The notes: generated from the letters alone by a model not told the origin. 64,000 bases of DNA from Panorpa germanica (GCA_963678705.1 OY783210.1:14695331-14759330), one strand, 5' to 3'. Shown: positions 1 to 13,267, numbered from the stretch's first letter. Made by a program: numbers and translations.

Positions 1-150
1 TCCCCTGCTTCCTTCTTTTTCATCCAAAAACATTTCCTCTTCTTTCTACTTCCTCCATTCATTCTCTCCTTATTTGTAGCAGCGTCTCTTGTGTCCCACA
101 AAATCTTTGCAGTGAAGTTCTTGCTTTGGCAAAAGATATGCCAAAATTAG
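1..150 (-). repeat. Pyrimidine-rich stretch, possible LINE-A remnant
   Basis: The first 150 bases are C/T-rich on the + strand, as are all clearer copies of the minus-strand LINE found elsewhere in this window. No conserved peptide survives here, so the assignment rests only on composition and style of sequence. Confidence 0.3.
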
Positions 151-1170
151 TACGATACAGAGAAGTTCAGCATGACCCCTACGCAAGGATGTTACTTTAG
201 TAATAGATCAACTTGTATATTTTCTATTTAAATATGATGTCTGGTTTAAGTTAGGGTTTATCGCTAATCAATATACACAAAGATTACCATTTGAAACCAC
301 AACAGGTTGTCATCCAAGCGTTCCAATTCATAGAGTTAGAATTCTGTCAGACACTTCGATCAAACAATGAATATGCTCCACGTTTACCATACTTTCTAAT
401 TATGTTAATTTTAAAATAACGTCAATATTGATTTTGTTTATGTAATGTTTACGCATGGGGGCATATTCTCTGGTGAGCCCCTGTCGTTCCCATTCCCGAT
501 CTATAACACTTTGGCGTCGTACAAATGGAGAGCTACTCAAAATTTGACGTGACAAACAGGTTCGCTCAAACATTATAATCGATTGGTTACATGAATATAC
601 GAGTATATGAATACACATTTTTTATTGACTTAACGGAATATTGTAGTTACAACATACAACGTAGACAACGCTGGAGGCTAAATGAGTCATGTGGATGTCT
701 TTGTTTTAAGATTGGGATGTATTTTTGGAAGCGCAAAGCTGTAATGTGTCTTCCCAACTTGAATTTATTTTTTTGGTAATGGCGTAAATAACTGTATGTA
801 AAATTTACCGTCGTCATGGGACCCATAGATCCAGTTAGCATTACATGTTAGTTGGGAACCAGGTAAATTTAGATGTGGAGCCTCTTCCATTTTGTTTTGG
901 ATATTCTTGCTGCAGTGTTCTAAATCTTGTTATAGCAAAGGCAATATCATTACCCTTAAGTTCTTCTTAATATAAGGAATAAAGTTTAGATATATTTTAT
1001 TTTATTTAAAATATATTCTTAGAGTTATGAATGTAGAATCAAAAAATAGAATGTTAAATTTAGAATTCATGTTGCATGCACGAAGCTTGAAACTAGAATG
1101 ATCCTCAGTTCAGAAGTAAAATAGTTCAAATGTATCTTCTTCTATAAGTTACAAATATCAAGAAACCATG
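151..1170. other. Left-flank noncoding DNA, nothing recognised
   Basis: AT-rich sequence with only short chance reading frames on both strands. I see no splice-bounded coding exon, tRNA or complete transposon. It may hold distal regulatory sequence of the array or of a gene lying to the left, but nothing here supports that directly. Confidence 0.4.
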
Positions 1171-1171
1171 G

Positions 1172-1267
1172 ATATAACACAGTGGGCAAGAGCACTGTTA
1201 CTGACGCTAGACTGCTGTGTCTTCAGTTTCAATCTGCGGACAAAAATTATATTTTCTGGGTTTGAAA
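1172..1267 (+). repeat. tRNA-derived SINE, copy 1
   Basis: A box-A-like stretch (AGTGGGCAAGAGCACT) is followed about 30 nt later by a degenerate box-B-like stretch, then by ACAAAAATTATATTTTCTGGG. The same order of motifs recurs at 11465-11545 and 53725-53820. This layout fits a tRNA-derived SINE head. The copy abuts a MITE-2 element directly on its right. Confidence 0.55.
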
Positions 1268-1566
1268 CCCAGTAAATATTTTGGAGTAAATTGTATTTCA
1301 TTTCTATTACTTTTCATGAGTTTTTTTGTCATGAACGCGTTTGTTTTCTATTCAGTAGTTCATAGGGAATGTCTCTTTTATGAGCTACAGACGGCGCAAC
1401 GACTGTTCACTATTGAATAAAAGCGACTCCTGTGACAGGTACGGAATCAATTTGAACTAAAATTGATTTTCTGTGTGTTGCTCCAACTTGTAAAACGTTA
1501 GAATTGAAATGTACGAGTGACTAGAACTTCACCTAGCCATTCTATGTCACCAAATGTTTACTGGGT
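1268..1566 (+). repeat. MITE-2 short copy with intact terminal inverted repeats
   Basis: The element begins CCCAGTAAATATTTTGG and ends CCAAATGTTTACTGGG, a nearly perfect inverted pair. The internal sequence matches the outer parts of the longer copies at 21156-21887, 28942-29807 and 48336-49185. It has no coding capacity and is a nonautonomous DNA transposon. I cannot name the superfamily because a clear target duplication is not visible. Confidence 0.75.
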
Positions 1567-2208
1567 AATTATTAAATTAAATCGATTATGTTGATTCATA
1601 ATCGTAAACTTATTAGGCAGCGGTGTGTAATTAAAAAATCTCTAGTTCTTTGAAAAGTTCTTGTGGATGAAAGACTGTAATAACAAAATCAAGAGTATTC
1701 TTTGTTTCTCATCCGGCCCTGATCATATGTAATGAAAACAAATAAAAAATACGTGGTTAATCAAAGTCGGAGTAAAAACAACAAAAATCTGAACCGGTTT
1801 TATTGTCAGCCAGTTCAGTCAGCCTGAAGTCTTACGCCTGGAGCTGGAACCTGGATCCAGGAACACAGAGCCTCCAGACAGAGTGGTAAACAACAAGATG
1901 TGAAGATCTACGGAGGCTGTGTGCAACTGCATATGGATCTCGAGGCATTGTAAAGTCAGATGCATTATATAATTATCATAGGTTTGTTCTTAAGCGGCAA
2001 AGAATCTTTATGCTCTTATGCCAAATTCAATTATAACTGTGGGAACCATTAAGCTTTAGCTCTTAAAGTAATAGCCATTAAAAGTTTTAGCTTGGTTAAT
2101 GGGCTTGTGAACCATGTCTTAATTTCTATGAAACTGTACTATATATAGATAAAGTCCAATGTCCACTTATTTCTTAATAACGCTTTGTATTTTAGGAGAT
2201 GAAATTTG
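1567..2208. other. Noncoding stretch with a MITE-1 fragment
   Basis: Positions about 2097-2200 match the terminal region of MITE-1 (ATGGGCTTGTG, then a segment ending in a TTTTAGGAGAT-like stretch). Around 1810-1950 lies a GC-richer patch that I could not assign to a gene or transposon. The rest is plain AT-rich DNA. Confidence 0.45.
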
Positions 2209-2530
2209 GATGCAGTTATGTTCCTCATGCTCTAAAATAAAAAAACTGCTTCATTACATTTTAAATATCTACGCGATTCTGGCTTTTATGCGACCTATTT
2301 TAAATTCATGAACTTGTTTTTCTAAAAATTTTTTTTTGATTTCTTGAAATATTTTGATGCAGTTATGTTCGCTAGGCTTTAACTTAAAGAACTGCTTCAT
2401 TACATTTTAAATATCTACGCGATTCTGACTTTTATGCGACCTTTTTTAAATTCATGGACTTTTTTCTAAATTTTTTTTTTTTGATTTTTTGAAATTGTTT
2501 GATGCAGTTATGTTCGCTATGCTTTAACTT
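2209..2530 (+). repeat. Tandem repeat, period about 146 bp, 2.2 copies
   Basis: Units start at 2209, 2356 and 2501 with GATGCAGTTATGTTC. Each full unit goes on through CTGCTTCATTACATTTTAAA, a TCTACGCGATTCTG stretch and a T-rich run. The third unit is truncated after about 30 bp. The spacing of 147 then 145 bp shows a simple local duplication. Confidence 0.85.
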
Positions 2531-4473
2531 GTGCTTTTCTCGTCAATCATCATCAAAAATACTTTCAATTTACTTAAATTACACAAAGAACAAGAGCCTC
2601 GCAATGACTAAGGCCGCCTCTGATTATATTGATGAAAGAACGGATATTATTAACCCTAAAATCAACATAATTAAATTAATTACATTAAAAGGGTTTAAAT
2701 TAAAAGTCATGGCTACTGATTACATAATGATGTTACAAAGAAGTGGTTTTTTTACGGAAAGAAGCTTCTTCAGCTAGCATCGTGTTGTAATATAGTCATA
2801 GGCGTCTGCAGGTAGGGACATTTGGACCAAGGACTTGCTAATGAGCCCCTCCCACAATCTACAAGAAGGTATCAATTGAGTAGATAATTATGGTAGGCAC
2901 CCATATTGAATATTGAAGCTCCCTATTATGTTTGGTTCGCAACTGTTTGCATCTGCCAGTTCTCTTTACATGAAAAGTAGAACTTTTTACCTAGTCCCTC
3001 AAACTTTCTGCCGACGCTTATGCATTTAGGTATATATTTAAATATATTTTAATATCTATTAAAGTGGTTTTAGGTATGCACACTAGTATTGAAATCTCCT
3101 CGTTTTACATCTTTTTGACACACGTGGTGCCATCTATCAACAAAAAGCTTAACTACAAAGAGCATTTGAATTGTGGAATAGGTAATTGTATTATAGAATT
3201 ATTATTATTATTATTATATGAATTTAAGATACACAAAGAATCTTTATTAAAAAGTTATATAATCCTGAATTAAATAGTAATATAGTACATAGATAAAAAA
3301 GCTTATAGGTAACTTTACATATATGTGAGGTTTATTTAAAATTAAAAAAATTACCAAACATTATTTTGTTCCATATAATATAAGATTACATAATAAAAGT
3401 TCACTTTAACACAATATATTAGTAATAAATAATTCGTACCCAGGCCAGCGTTGCCATATTTTATATTAGGTATTGAAATCCGTGTGAAATGAATTGTAAC
3501 TCGTTAAACCGTTAAAGAAAATTATTTCTTTTAAGTCTGTAACGAAGTCATTTGTATCTACTTCTAACTGTGCTAAATATTTTAATATTTATGCTAATTC
3601 CGAGACGCCTGTTATACCTGTCTCCAGCATTACATTTACAAAGGTTGCATTACCCCTTCGATAGGCAACACCTTTAACATTTCTTAAATTTAATATTAAA
3701 AGGAATTTGCAATAGACATTATCAGTGCTGTGTAAGCCAGCACGGGGCTTGTATCACATATTAAATAGTAACCTCTAACAAAAATATTATTGTAGTTTTA
3801 TTATATTTGCAGCTTGCTGTCTTGTTATAACAAGCCCTTGAACGTTTCTGTAACAATTTATAAAATTTCAGTTTATACTCATAAAATTTCGCTCTCTTTA
3901 TAATAAGTTTTATTAGTAAATACAAAATGGTGCCCATATCATATATTATTTCTGCTATGTGGCTAATTCCACACTGCAGGTTATGTAATATATTCAAATA
4001 GTTTGCGATTAATTACTTAATTATGCTATTCATTCTCTTTTTGATTTTAGTTTACCTAATTATCTGTTCTTCCACTGAGTTTCATACTGAACATATGCAA
4101 ACTAAACGAATATATAGGATATGAATACAAATATATTTTTGAATACTCGTACAATGTTTGAAACCTGAATCTCCGCGCAAAAAATATTACATATTAAGAG
4201 AAACGAGTTTTTGAAAGGCGTGTGTAAATGGATAATCTGTCAAAAGATATTATGTGTCCAACAAAAATCGTTTCGTAAGCATCACGGTCTTAAACACAAG
4301 TCTGGAAACCTAAATTTAAAGCGATTCTCTTTCAAATTCCACTATTCATTATTCCAAATAAAATAATATTTAATGTTAGAGTTGTGGTATCATTTCAGGG
4401 GTCATTATACATTAAAATATAAACTAGGACTGGATACGGAGCAGTGTGTCTAGATCTTTAAGAGAAGTATTGA
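2531..4473. other. AT-rich noncoding region, no gene seen
   Basis: Contains short unsupported frames, an ATT microsatellite near 3200, and no conserved peptide or transposon terminus that I recognise. The motif GAGCCTCGCAATGACTAAGG near 2597 recurs in slightly altered form near 52873, which suggests an otherwise unidentified dispersed repeat. Confidence 0.4.
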
Positions 4474-5106
4474 AATGGGCTTGTGTCCTATGTCTTAATT
4501 TCTATAAACGTGTACTATATATTGATAAAGTGGGTTACTAGAACCTCAAATGTTCAATTATTTTTAATAACTCCCTATATGTTAAGAGATATTAACAATT
4601 AAAAATTCATTTTGTCTCTTTAATTATTAAAGGTTCAACATTGTACACATTCCAAATGCATGTGACATCACAATCCTTGTGTAAGGTTACCAACTTTACA
4701 GATCATAAATCTCTGCTATATGTATTTATATATCAAAATATCAAATATTATTTACAGCTATTTCAAGGAACAATCAAATTTCAATATTATATCTGCCTTA
4801 GCAGAGTTAAGTAAAATAAAAACTTATTATTCTTTGACTTGACTTGATTATTTCAACTACCAACAGCTGCAGAACATTACCACAGCACTGACCTACTCAG
4901 CAAATAACTGACGTTAAAATGCATTTCATGTCATACAAATATGGCCGACCATTTCTAGCGCTAAAACAACAATTCAAACTTTTAATTGCTATATCTCCGT
5001 CAATATTTAGATATTTAATAAAATAGACACGCCAATACACATTTATTAACATCAATTTCAATCAACAATTGAAAAATCGACCACTAAAAAATGAGGACAC
5101 AATCCC
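4474..5106 (+). repeat. MITE-1 full-length copy
   Basis: The left end is AATGGGCTTGTGTCC and the right end is GGACACAATCCCATT, giving terminal inverted repeats of about 15 bp with one mismatch. The interior is noncoding and matches, inverted, the element at 15528-16074 over most of its length. Fragments of the same family lie near 2100, 7060, 31460, 44990, 48150, 53070 and 58385. It is a nonautonomous DNA transposon. Confidence 0.8.
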
Positions 5107-5534
5107 ATTGGCTGTTCTATCTTTACCAAATGAAATAAAAGTAACACTTTATGCTAATGTTGATGCTATTACCAGTGAAGACGCTTGTTTATTTTAACAT
5201 CAGTTGATTATGTTAATAATATATTTTCACTGCCAATGTGTCTTTCATAGTCGACAGAATATTGACATGTCATTTGATACTTTGGACATAAATATACCTT
5301 ACAAGTATTATGAACGTTGCCAGTGTTTCTTCAAAATATATTTGAGACTAGATTATTGTGAATATGAAGGTGGAGATGAAAACTAAAGAGAATTTAAAAA
5401 TTTGTGATATTTATGTTGCATAATTTTAGGAGCTTTTAGGAATTTTAGGAACAGCGGCTTTTTGATTGCGAAACCGAAATTTGCAACGGCTGATGCTATG
5501 AATACATCATTCTTGTTGTCGGGATATACAAAAC

Positions 5535-6411
5535 CAGTGGCGCAGCTAGGCAACTAAGGGCGCCGGTGCAAAAAAAAAAATCTGGGCCCCTAACTAAACT
5601 GTTTAGGTTTTTCAAGTCAGATATAAATATATATAAATACTTTAAAGGTACAAAGCTATTAGTTTATCATCAGCTCTTTATCGTGCACTGCATGGCACAG
5701 CAAAACTACTTACTACATGTATGTGTATGTGTGTCTTGTGTGAGCTTTAGTGATCGCCTAGGTGAAGAGTTTAGGAACGTATACTTGGATTTATATTATT
5801 GGTATTAATCAATAAAACGAAGTAAATCAAAAGATGTATGCAGGTATGTATGTAAAACATTTATTGTACATAAAACATTAATAGTATATTACACACCGAG
5901 GGAAGAAAGTAAGACACTCCTTCTATCTTATCCAGATCAATTATTATGATGTTTTAATAGTAGACCAAAGGAAATAAACATCTGCCTTTTCTGTATATTG
6001 TTAGCGATATTACGCTCTAAGACTCTAAGTACAATCCTGCAGCTACTTTTGTTTCAGCTTAATCTCAACATAAACAACTCTAGACCTCTGCCTGAGAGAA
6101 TTACGTAATAGACTTAGACTCTTGCCTGGTCCATGCTTCCCCCTCCCTCATGTTCAGCGATAAATTTGTACACAAGTGAGTACGAAAAACGCTCAATAAA
6201 AAAAATTCATTCCTATTTAGAATTTTTGTTATTGTTTATGTTTTTGTTATAAAAGTTTTGTAAGCATTGTCGGGAATAACTATTTACTAAGAGTATTACT
6301 TCACTGTCAAACCGTTAAAATATAAATATAAGTTATAAAAGTTCGAGGGCCCCCTGAGCTTGGGGGCCCCGGTGGACTGCACCGACTCGCCCATACCTAG
6401 CTACGCCAGTG
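5535..6411 (+). repeat. DNA transposon remnant with GTAGCTAGG-type ends
   Basis: The left end reads CAGTGGCGCAGCTAGG and the right end is the inverse of ACTGGCGTAGCTAGG. Both are followed inward by GC-rich subterminal sequence (GGGCGCCGGTGCA; GGGGCCCCGGTGG). About 880 bp separate the ends, with no usable transposase frame. A short relic with a related end (GGGGCGTACCTAGG) sits at about 41126-41140 inside gene 4. Confidence 0.7.
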
Positions 6412-7944
6412 TACAGAACGTATGTTTATAATAATATTAGGAATGTGAAGGAATCTGAGGAAGTGCCTATTTTGAATACCATTTATTTTTAATGCCTTCC
6501 ATGACGGGTCTGCTATTACATTTTTGATACATATTCTTGATCTGCCCATCTTGAGAAGCGCTGTATGTTACAAATCGGCTTAGACTGGTTCTTAGTCGAA
6601 TGTGCGCGAGTTGTAGGGGTTACCGGTTCTGCTGTTGGTCATTGCCGTCGTTGTTGCCGTTGTTTTGTAGTCGTACATCAAAATCCATCTGACGGAACTA
6701 TTCTGCAAGGCACATACCAAACTAGCCCGGTCCCACTCTAAGCAAATAGTATTTAGATTCAAAACCCGTCAAGAACTTTGCTGTGTTAGTTTTTATATAA
6801 AATTTATTTTATATGGATTCCAAATTTTTGATAGAATTATTTTAATAGAAAAAATAATTAATTATTATTATTTTGAATTGTGTAAATATCAGCATATAAA
6901 TAAAAGTGACAAAAATATGTGTAACTATAAGTTAATTTTACTAATTCCTAATCAGTGAACATATTACCACGATTTTTAGATTATTGGGAAAAAGGTTAGT
7001 GCATGTTTTATTATATTTATATTACATTTACATAAACATTTACATATATATCATAAAATGTGCTACATATTGATAAAGTTGACTATCAGGACCTCAAATG
7101 TCTAATTATTATTCATTTATATTAATAAATAAACGAAGAAATTTAATTTCAATCAATTGCTATCTCTTTTATACAATGCAAAAAAGATAGCTTACTTAAA
7201 CGATGCATACGTCAAATATTGATATTATGAAAGTAATAAACAACGTTAATTAAAATAGAAACAACGGTTTACGTGTACAACGTTTTGTAACCTACTTTAC
7301 TGCTTTTTGAAAAGTTATTCTATATTTTTGCGTATTATTATAAAACTTCTATAGAACACCTTATTAAGGATTAAAGGTTTTTATAATATCTATAAAATAT
7401 AAAATCAGACACTTTTAGATTAAATATTACTGCAAATATTTCCTGAATGTAAAGTGATATTAATATTTTGTGTATTGTGGTTATTACGCTCCATGCGTCT
7501 ATGCAACTTTTTGCAAAAGGTTCCACTGACCTTCCCGTCTGCAGAGTTGGTTCGTACAACGCTGCCTGGATCGCTAAACCACGAATATACTCCATAAATT
7601 TGTACACAATATAATTACGTTATCAATCGTTTCAAAACCTAAAGCTGTATCTAAATAGTGAAACGCATTTGCAATTGATACGTTGAGACTTATAAGGTTT
7701 CCAAGAGCATTGTCCGGTTTCGTTTCGATATCACTAAACTTACAATCCGCTAGAAAGGGATATTTGTTTCATTGTCAATTTTATAAACTTTAAATTACAA
7801 CCCTGATGACTGTTTTAACCTGTTTTAACCACAGCATTTTATGATTCTAATAACAATAAATTAGGTGACAGAACCTTAACGTCTTTTATGTAAAAGGTAA
7901 CTTATTTTTGGTAATTAAACCTCATATTCGATTAATCTTTTCAG
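6412..7944. other. Upstream region of MFSD12-like gene 1
   Basis: Mostly AT-rich noncoding DNA. A MITE-1 fragment lies near 7060-7110. A frame of 78 codons on the minus strand (7371-7607) sits in a slightly GC-richer patch, but it matches nothing I know. The gene 1 promoter should be in or left of this interval. The promoter block shared by genes 2-4 was not found here. Confidence 0.4.
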
Positions 7945-7985
7945 TGACCTAAATTACTACAGTAATCTTTCATGTGTGCTTCATC

Positions 7986-10900
7986 ATGACATCACCTTCC
8001 CTGTCTAACGAAAGCACACCACTTCTTCATCAAGCTAAAGAAGAAATTCACTCAAACGGCTTAACTCAAGAAGTCAATAACACAAAACATAAATCTAACG
8101 TAAAAAACAAAGAAGGCAAAGAAAAGAAATCGGCTAAGATGTCATCCTCGTTGCCATCAAGTTTCATCTTTGGATACAGCCTTGGACACGTCTTCAATGA
8201 CTTTTGTTCATCGATATGGTTTTCCTACATGTTGATATTCTTCGCGAATATTATGGAGCTTGGATCAGCTGCTGCTGGAGTTTTGATGCTCGTAGGACAA
8301 ATTGCTGATGCTCTAGCAACAGCATTAGCTGGGTGGATAATCGACAAGAGATGGAGATCAAAAGCATCCAATCATTTAATAGGTATTTATTCTAATAACA
8401 CAATATATTTTACATTGAACATTGAAATCTGTATCATAATTTTTCAGGTTCCATCCTCGTCTGGTTTTCATTCCCAGTTATGTTTTTGCCATATCCAGGA
8501 TATCCAAACAAAACCAATTCAACAGATATCTTTGCAATTTTATGGTATAGTGTCTTCATAATCGCTTTCCAAGTAGGTTGGGCTTTTGTCCAAATATCTC
8601 ATTTGTCAATGATACCAAAATTTGGTAAAAATGAAGAAGAGAGACAAGACTTAACAATTTTCAGGTAGATATACGATGGAGTTATTTCTAATACAAGTAC
8701 AGATCACAAGTTGCTAAGTAATTTTCATGAATTTTTTTCTCAGATTCTTGATGCAGATATTCTCTGGTGTCGTTGCTTACATAATCGTATGGTGTGTGTT
8801 TCATACGGGGAACACAGATCGAATGACTCCTAATCTCACTCCTGATGATCGACAACTGTTTATAGTACGTAAAACATCGCACTCCATTCTATGTAGTGTA
8901 AATTTGTCACAGATTTCATCCGTGGATTTATTGTATCATACGTGGAAGATAAGGGGAGCGGAAGGAAACGTTTAGCAACAAAAGATATAGAAATATATGG
9001 CAGATAACAAGAAACTGATATTGTGACAGAAATTAGAAGAAAATGCCGGATTAGTCGTATGGTAGAAGTAGCAAATGCTACTGGGCTTCGCGTTTCTCGA
9101 GGTCTCAACCATAGAACATAAAATGGACAATAGGAAGAAATGGCAAAAAGTATATAAAAGAGAATCCTTCGGAGAGAAATTGTACACGCACCTATAAATG
9201 CATTTTGATGACATTATTTGATGTAATTGATTTGTAGCGGATGTGCGTACACCTTCTTTCCCACTATACTTCCCCTTCAAGTTTGATACGATAAATCTAA
9301 TACATCTCATGCGATTCGTACAGATTTGTGGCTGCTTAACTTTAGATGCATTTGTCTTGATGATTTACCATCAGAAAAACAAACCAGTTTACAAATTTAT
9401 TGATTATTAATAAAAACAATTTGTTGCAGATAATAGCGGCAACTTTATGTGTATTGGGAGCTCTCTGTACTTGGGCATTTCAACATATAGTTATCGCATA
9501 TTCCAAAATTAAAAGAACAGTTCCTCGAATAACTGCTAAAGTAGCAGTTGATGAAGAACTCGGCGAGGAACCTAGAACACATAGTGCAACACTTTATCAA
9601 GTCGCCATAGTGTAAGTAAGACAATAAGATCGTATATGATCGTTTATATGATCGTAGCAACACTTCTGGATTTATAATCTCCTTTACGTTCTATTTAATC
9701 TTATTTACAATCAAAATTAAGTTAATTTTTAAAATATCTTTCTCTGCTTAGTCGCTCTTCTCTTTTTTCTTCCATGATCTTCCTTCCTCCTTCTCTTGTG
9801 ATATTTTCTCTAAGGCATGATCCATTTTTCACCTTCTCCCGACACCTACTATTCATGTGCTCCAATTTTTTCTCATCATTCCTACATGTTTTCTCGTCCT
9901 CTTGTCCCCAATAATGGCTTCCTCTTTCTTGTAATTTCTTTACTTTCCGTTACTGCTAAGAGTGTTAACCAGCATATTATAGTTTTACACTAGTTTTGCT
10001 CTCTTTCGACAATGAGAAGAATACAAAAACTCCGAAAGAACTATGATTAATTTATTACAATTCCAATTCTTAGTTTTTCAGTGATCTACTAGCTATCTTC
10101 TTAAATCATTCGAAACTGACCTTCCTTTTCCTTAATTTTTTCCTCGGTTTTCTCTAGCATTAAGCCGGTAAATGCGAGATATTATCAAAGACTTTTATGT
10201 TTCCTACGCAGATGGGTTGTTGCCAAAGTATACAGTGTTTTAAATGCCGTTTACGTGCCGCTGTGGATAGACGAGCGTGAAAAAGTAGCGAGAGGAATAG
10301 CAGTTGATAAGGTGGAATCGATTCCAAGTGATAAAATCACAGTCATTGCTGTTAAAGGTAGCGGAGGTGTAGAAGACATCGCTATGGTTCCACTATTGAT
10401 ATCCATAGCATCAGTATTTGGTGCAGCACTTGTGTTGAAATATCAGAAAAAACTGAAAAATTTGGTAAATATTTAATTTGATTGATATATTAGTGTATTT
10501 AAAAATAAAAAAGTAATAACTTTTTCATATTTCAGCGATTATACATGTTGGGAATTATTATATGTTCTCTCAGTGCCATCTATGTTTTCTTTCTACAACC
10601 AACAGACTCAGCGAATCATCTTTATGGAATAGCTGTTTTGATTGGTAATGACCCTAATACTATAACACTCAGCTATACTTTTCTCCGGGTTCGATTCCCG
10701 GAGCAATGATAAACAATGATAACAATTAATGCGAAATATAACCTAGCTGTTGACATCGCAGTAATTTAATAAAGAAAGATATCAAACGATTAATATAGAC
10801 AACAAATATGATGAATAATTAAAGCCTCATTCCCACTCACTGTTTTGATATTTAATTTACTGTTTTTATTTAATATTGTAATCTAGATATTGCATGTTTT

Positions 10901-13121
10901 CGTTTAAGCATTCCTTTTCACATTTGTAATATAAAATTTATATGTGTATGTGAAATAATTAAAATTGCTTTTTTTAATAACAATTAGTAATAGAAATTGT
11001 TTTCACTTCCATATTTTTCAAAATCTGACATTAAACTTCTTTTAAAAGTAAATCCTACTGCATTTTGATAGATTGTCACATCTTGGAGGTTATAATATAA
11101 TATAGTTTCTCTAAATTTAATATTTTTAATTTAAAACATTAGACTTTGTAAGGTTCTAAAAAAGCTAAGAAAACTTAAATTAAATTAAAAATGGTACTGT
11201 GAATGACTACGCGTATTGCCATATGCTAAACAATTTAAATTAAATACAAAATAAAATTAAAGCAGTGAGTGGGAATGATACTTAAAAGTGTGATTTTCAT
11301 AAACCTTTGTTTGGATAATCTCAAGACTTAGTAAAAGTCAAGATATCCAAGGTCAAGGGTCACAAAAATCAGTCTTTTGCAAATGTATCGGTCTCAATGT
11401 GATTAGAACTTACAATGAAACTTGTACAACATAAAATTCTTTATAAATTTGGACGTCACAATTTGATGCTTAACGACTGACTTCTGTGTCTTCGGATTCG
11501 ATCCCAGACCAGAATTATATCTTCTTGGGATTGTTTTTTATTGAATTAAATGGGTTATGTACGTAACATAAAATCAATATCGAATATCTTAATATATATA
11601 AATTACGTGTCACGTTGTTTGTCCGTGTTTGTCGCCGATGGACTCCTAAACTACTTAACCGATTTTAATCAAATTTGTACACCGTGTGCAGTTTGATTCG
11701 ACTTGAAAGATAGGATAGCTTACATCTCAATTTATGATTGCAATATTATCTTATTGCAAATTATTTGTCTATTAATTATCTGTTAGCTCCAAACGATTGT
11801 AAAAGATGGCGACATCTGTTGACTAGATTGAGTAAATATTCAATAGATGGCGCTATGTAATGTAATATGACAAAAACGTTAGTCACAGCAACGCGTGGCC
11901 GGGACAGCTAGTAATATAATAAAGTCAAATTTTGTTTAAATGAGAAACTTTATTTGTCATTTACATATTTATCATCTTGATTTACTTAGACATACTAATT
12001 AGCATATGTTATTAATAAAAGTGGTAAAAACTAAAACAAATGTATTCTTCTTCAACAGGGACTGGAAGTTCGATGTCTATAGTGACGAGTGGATTCATGG
12101 CCGCAGAAATTGCCAGTCGCTTCAGTCGTGGATTCACTTACGCGTTTGTAACATTTGCAGATAAAATAATTGTAGGCGTTCTAGTGGTAATTTCAGAATA
12201 TGTGTAAGTTTATATCAATATTATGCTTTGTTTCAAATAAACATAATTATTTATTAATATATAGTTTATTAATAAAAAGACATATCGGTGTAAGAGCGAT
12301 CTCACGATAGACTCACTTGTGTTAAGACAAGTTTTCTTAAAAATATAGAAACAACCTTATGAACACACTAAACACGGTTAACATAATTTAATTTAACACA
12401 TTTAATAATAATTACTACCTTATTTTAATATATATTATTAACATATATTCAATATAATTATTTTTATTTCGTTATATCTCACAAGCTGAAATTTACATTT
12501 AAGGTTAAAAGTTTTAAACATTTCAGCAAAGAAAAAAAATCATACGGATATTCTCTCTCTTTTCAACATCATACACTTAAGTGGAGATAAAATTGTTGTC
12601 TCTTTTACATTTCAAAATATTTATTTTAATATGTAGAATATCATAGAAAGAAAGAAAGAAACAAGATATATCTGTCTCTGTTACACTTTAATGGTTTATT
12701 TACAACTTCATTCAATACTGTTACGGTAGTGAGGACAGGTGAAGTGATTTACAATTTGTAGTTCATATCACTGACATTTTCTTAAACGAGTGAAATCAAA
12801 TTGAAATGTTTCATGATAAAAGAATCCTAAGGCATCTTCAATATGACTCCAAAATGTTTACCGTGGTGTTTTTAACATTGTTAAATAACCTTAAATACTC
12901 ATAACAGTTTTCAGCGAATACATTGACATTGACCTCTTTAACGGTTATGAGTATATGTTTTAGTTAATTGTTTTTATTTCTCTCTTTCCAGGAAATGCAC
13001 AAACTGGGAGCTCTGCCCTTACTATTACCAACACCTGTTGATCACGATCTCCGTGGGAGCAACATTTGTCGGCCTAGCAACATCTTTAAGTATAAGTTGC
13101 ACAACTCGTCGTCTCACTTAG
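7986..13121 (+). CDS. MFSD12-like transporter, gene 1 (canonical type)
   Basis: Eight coding exons: 7986-8382, 8448-8664, 8744-8864, 9430-9611, 10212-10464, 10536-10644, 12059-12203, 12992-13121; 517 aa. All introns are GT-AG and the frame is continuous. I chose the ATG at 7986; an apparent splice acceptor at 7944 implies an upstream noncoding exon. A 12-helix major facilitator protein is expected, by family in lysosome-related organelles. Seen: an acidic dileucine-like sorting motif ESTPLL (residues 9-14), TM1 with GHVFND from about 68, GQIAD at 104-108 followed by a DKR loop, QISHLSMIP in exon 2, WIDERE at 324-329, FVTFADK at 456-462, and a Cys pair at 477 and 483. MFSD12 relatives include the silkworm red egg (ommochrome) gene and the mammalian melanosomal cysteine importer. 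The substrate here is not determined. A polyadenylation signal lies at 13133. Introns 4, 6 and 7 hold a LINE relic, a Helitron and AT-rich DNA. Confidence 0.9.
9735..10150 (-). repeat. Degenerate LINE-A fragment in gene 1 intron 4
   Basis: C/T-rich on the + strand. Read on the minus strand it keeps a broken version of the zinc-knuckle neighbourhood (a Cys, then a LEH-like triplet) of the LINE seen more clearly at 39150-40075. No open frame remains. It is antisense to the host gene. Confidence 0.5.
10678..10706 (+). repeat. tRNA T-arm-like relic in gene 1 intron 6
   Basis: The stretch CTCCGGGTTCGATTCCCGGAG forms a perfect T-stem and a seven-base T-loop with the TTCGATT consensus. No D-arm or anticodon arm can be built upstream, so this is a tRNA fragment or SINE remnant and not a working tRNA gene. 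Confidence 0.5.
11465..11545 (+). repeat. tRNA-derived SINE, copy 2
   Basis: Carries GACTTCTGTGTCTTCGGATTCGATCCCAGACC with the box-B-like GGATTCGATCC, then AGAATTATATCTTCTTGGG. It aligns with copies at 1172-1267 and 53725-53820. It lies in intron 6 of gene 1, about 40 bp before a Helitron. Confidence 0.6.
11587..11911 (+). mobile_element. Nonautonomous Helitron, family 1, copy 1
   Basis: Begins with TCTTAATATATATAAATT and ends with GGCCGGGACAGCTAG. It sits between a host A and a host T, the hallmark insertion site of Helitrons, with TC at the 5' end and CTAG at the 3' end. Length is 325 bp with no coding capacity. An inverted copy lies at 45644-45978. It lies within intron 6 of gene 1. Confidence 0.85.
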
Positions 13122-13267
13122 GATAATTAGTAAATAAACAATAAATAAATAATGTAATTGTAAATTTTACTTGTAGAGACAAATTTTGATAAACTCTTTA
13201 CAGATTGTAACAATAAAACCAATTTCGTTTTTATTTCATAAATCGTTTGGTCAAAAAAATTCTTAAC

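Noticed and set aside
7371..7607. Minus-strand 78-codon frame as a gene
   Set aside because: No recognisable family, splice context or conserved motif. It lies in the likely upstream region of gene 1.
7974..7985. Start of gene 1 at 7974
   Set aside because: That codon is GTG. The first ATG in frame is at 7986 and gives the sorting-motif-like N-terminus typical of the family.
10678..10706. A functional tRNA gene in gene 1 intron 6
   Set aside because: Only the T-arm is present; no D-arm, anticodon arm or acceptor stem can be formed.
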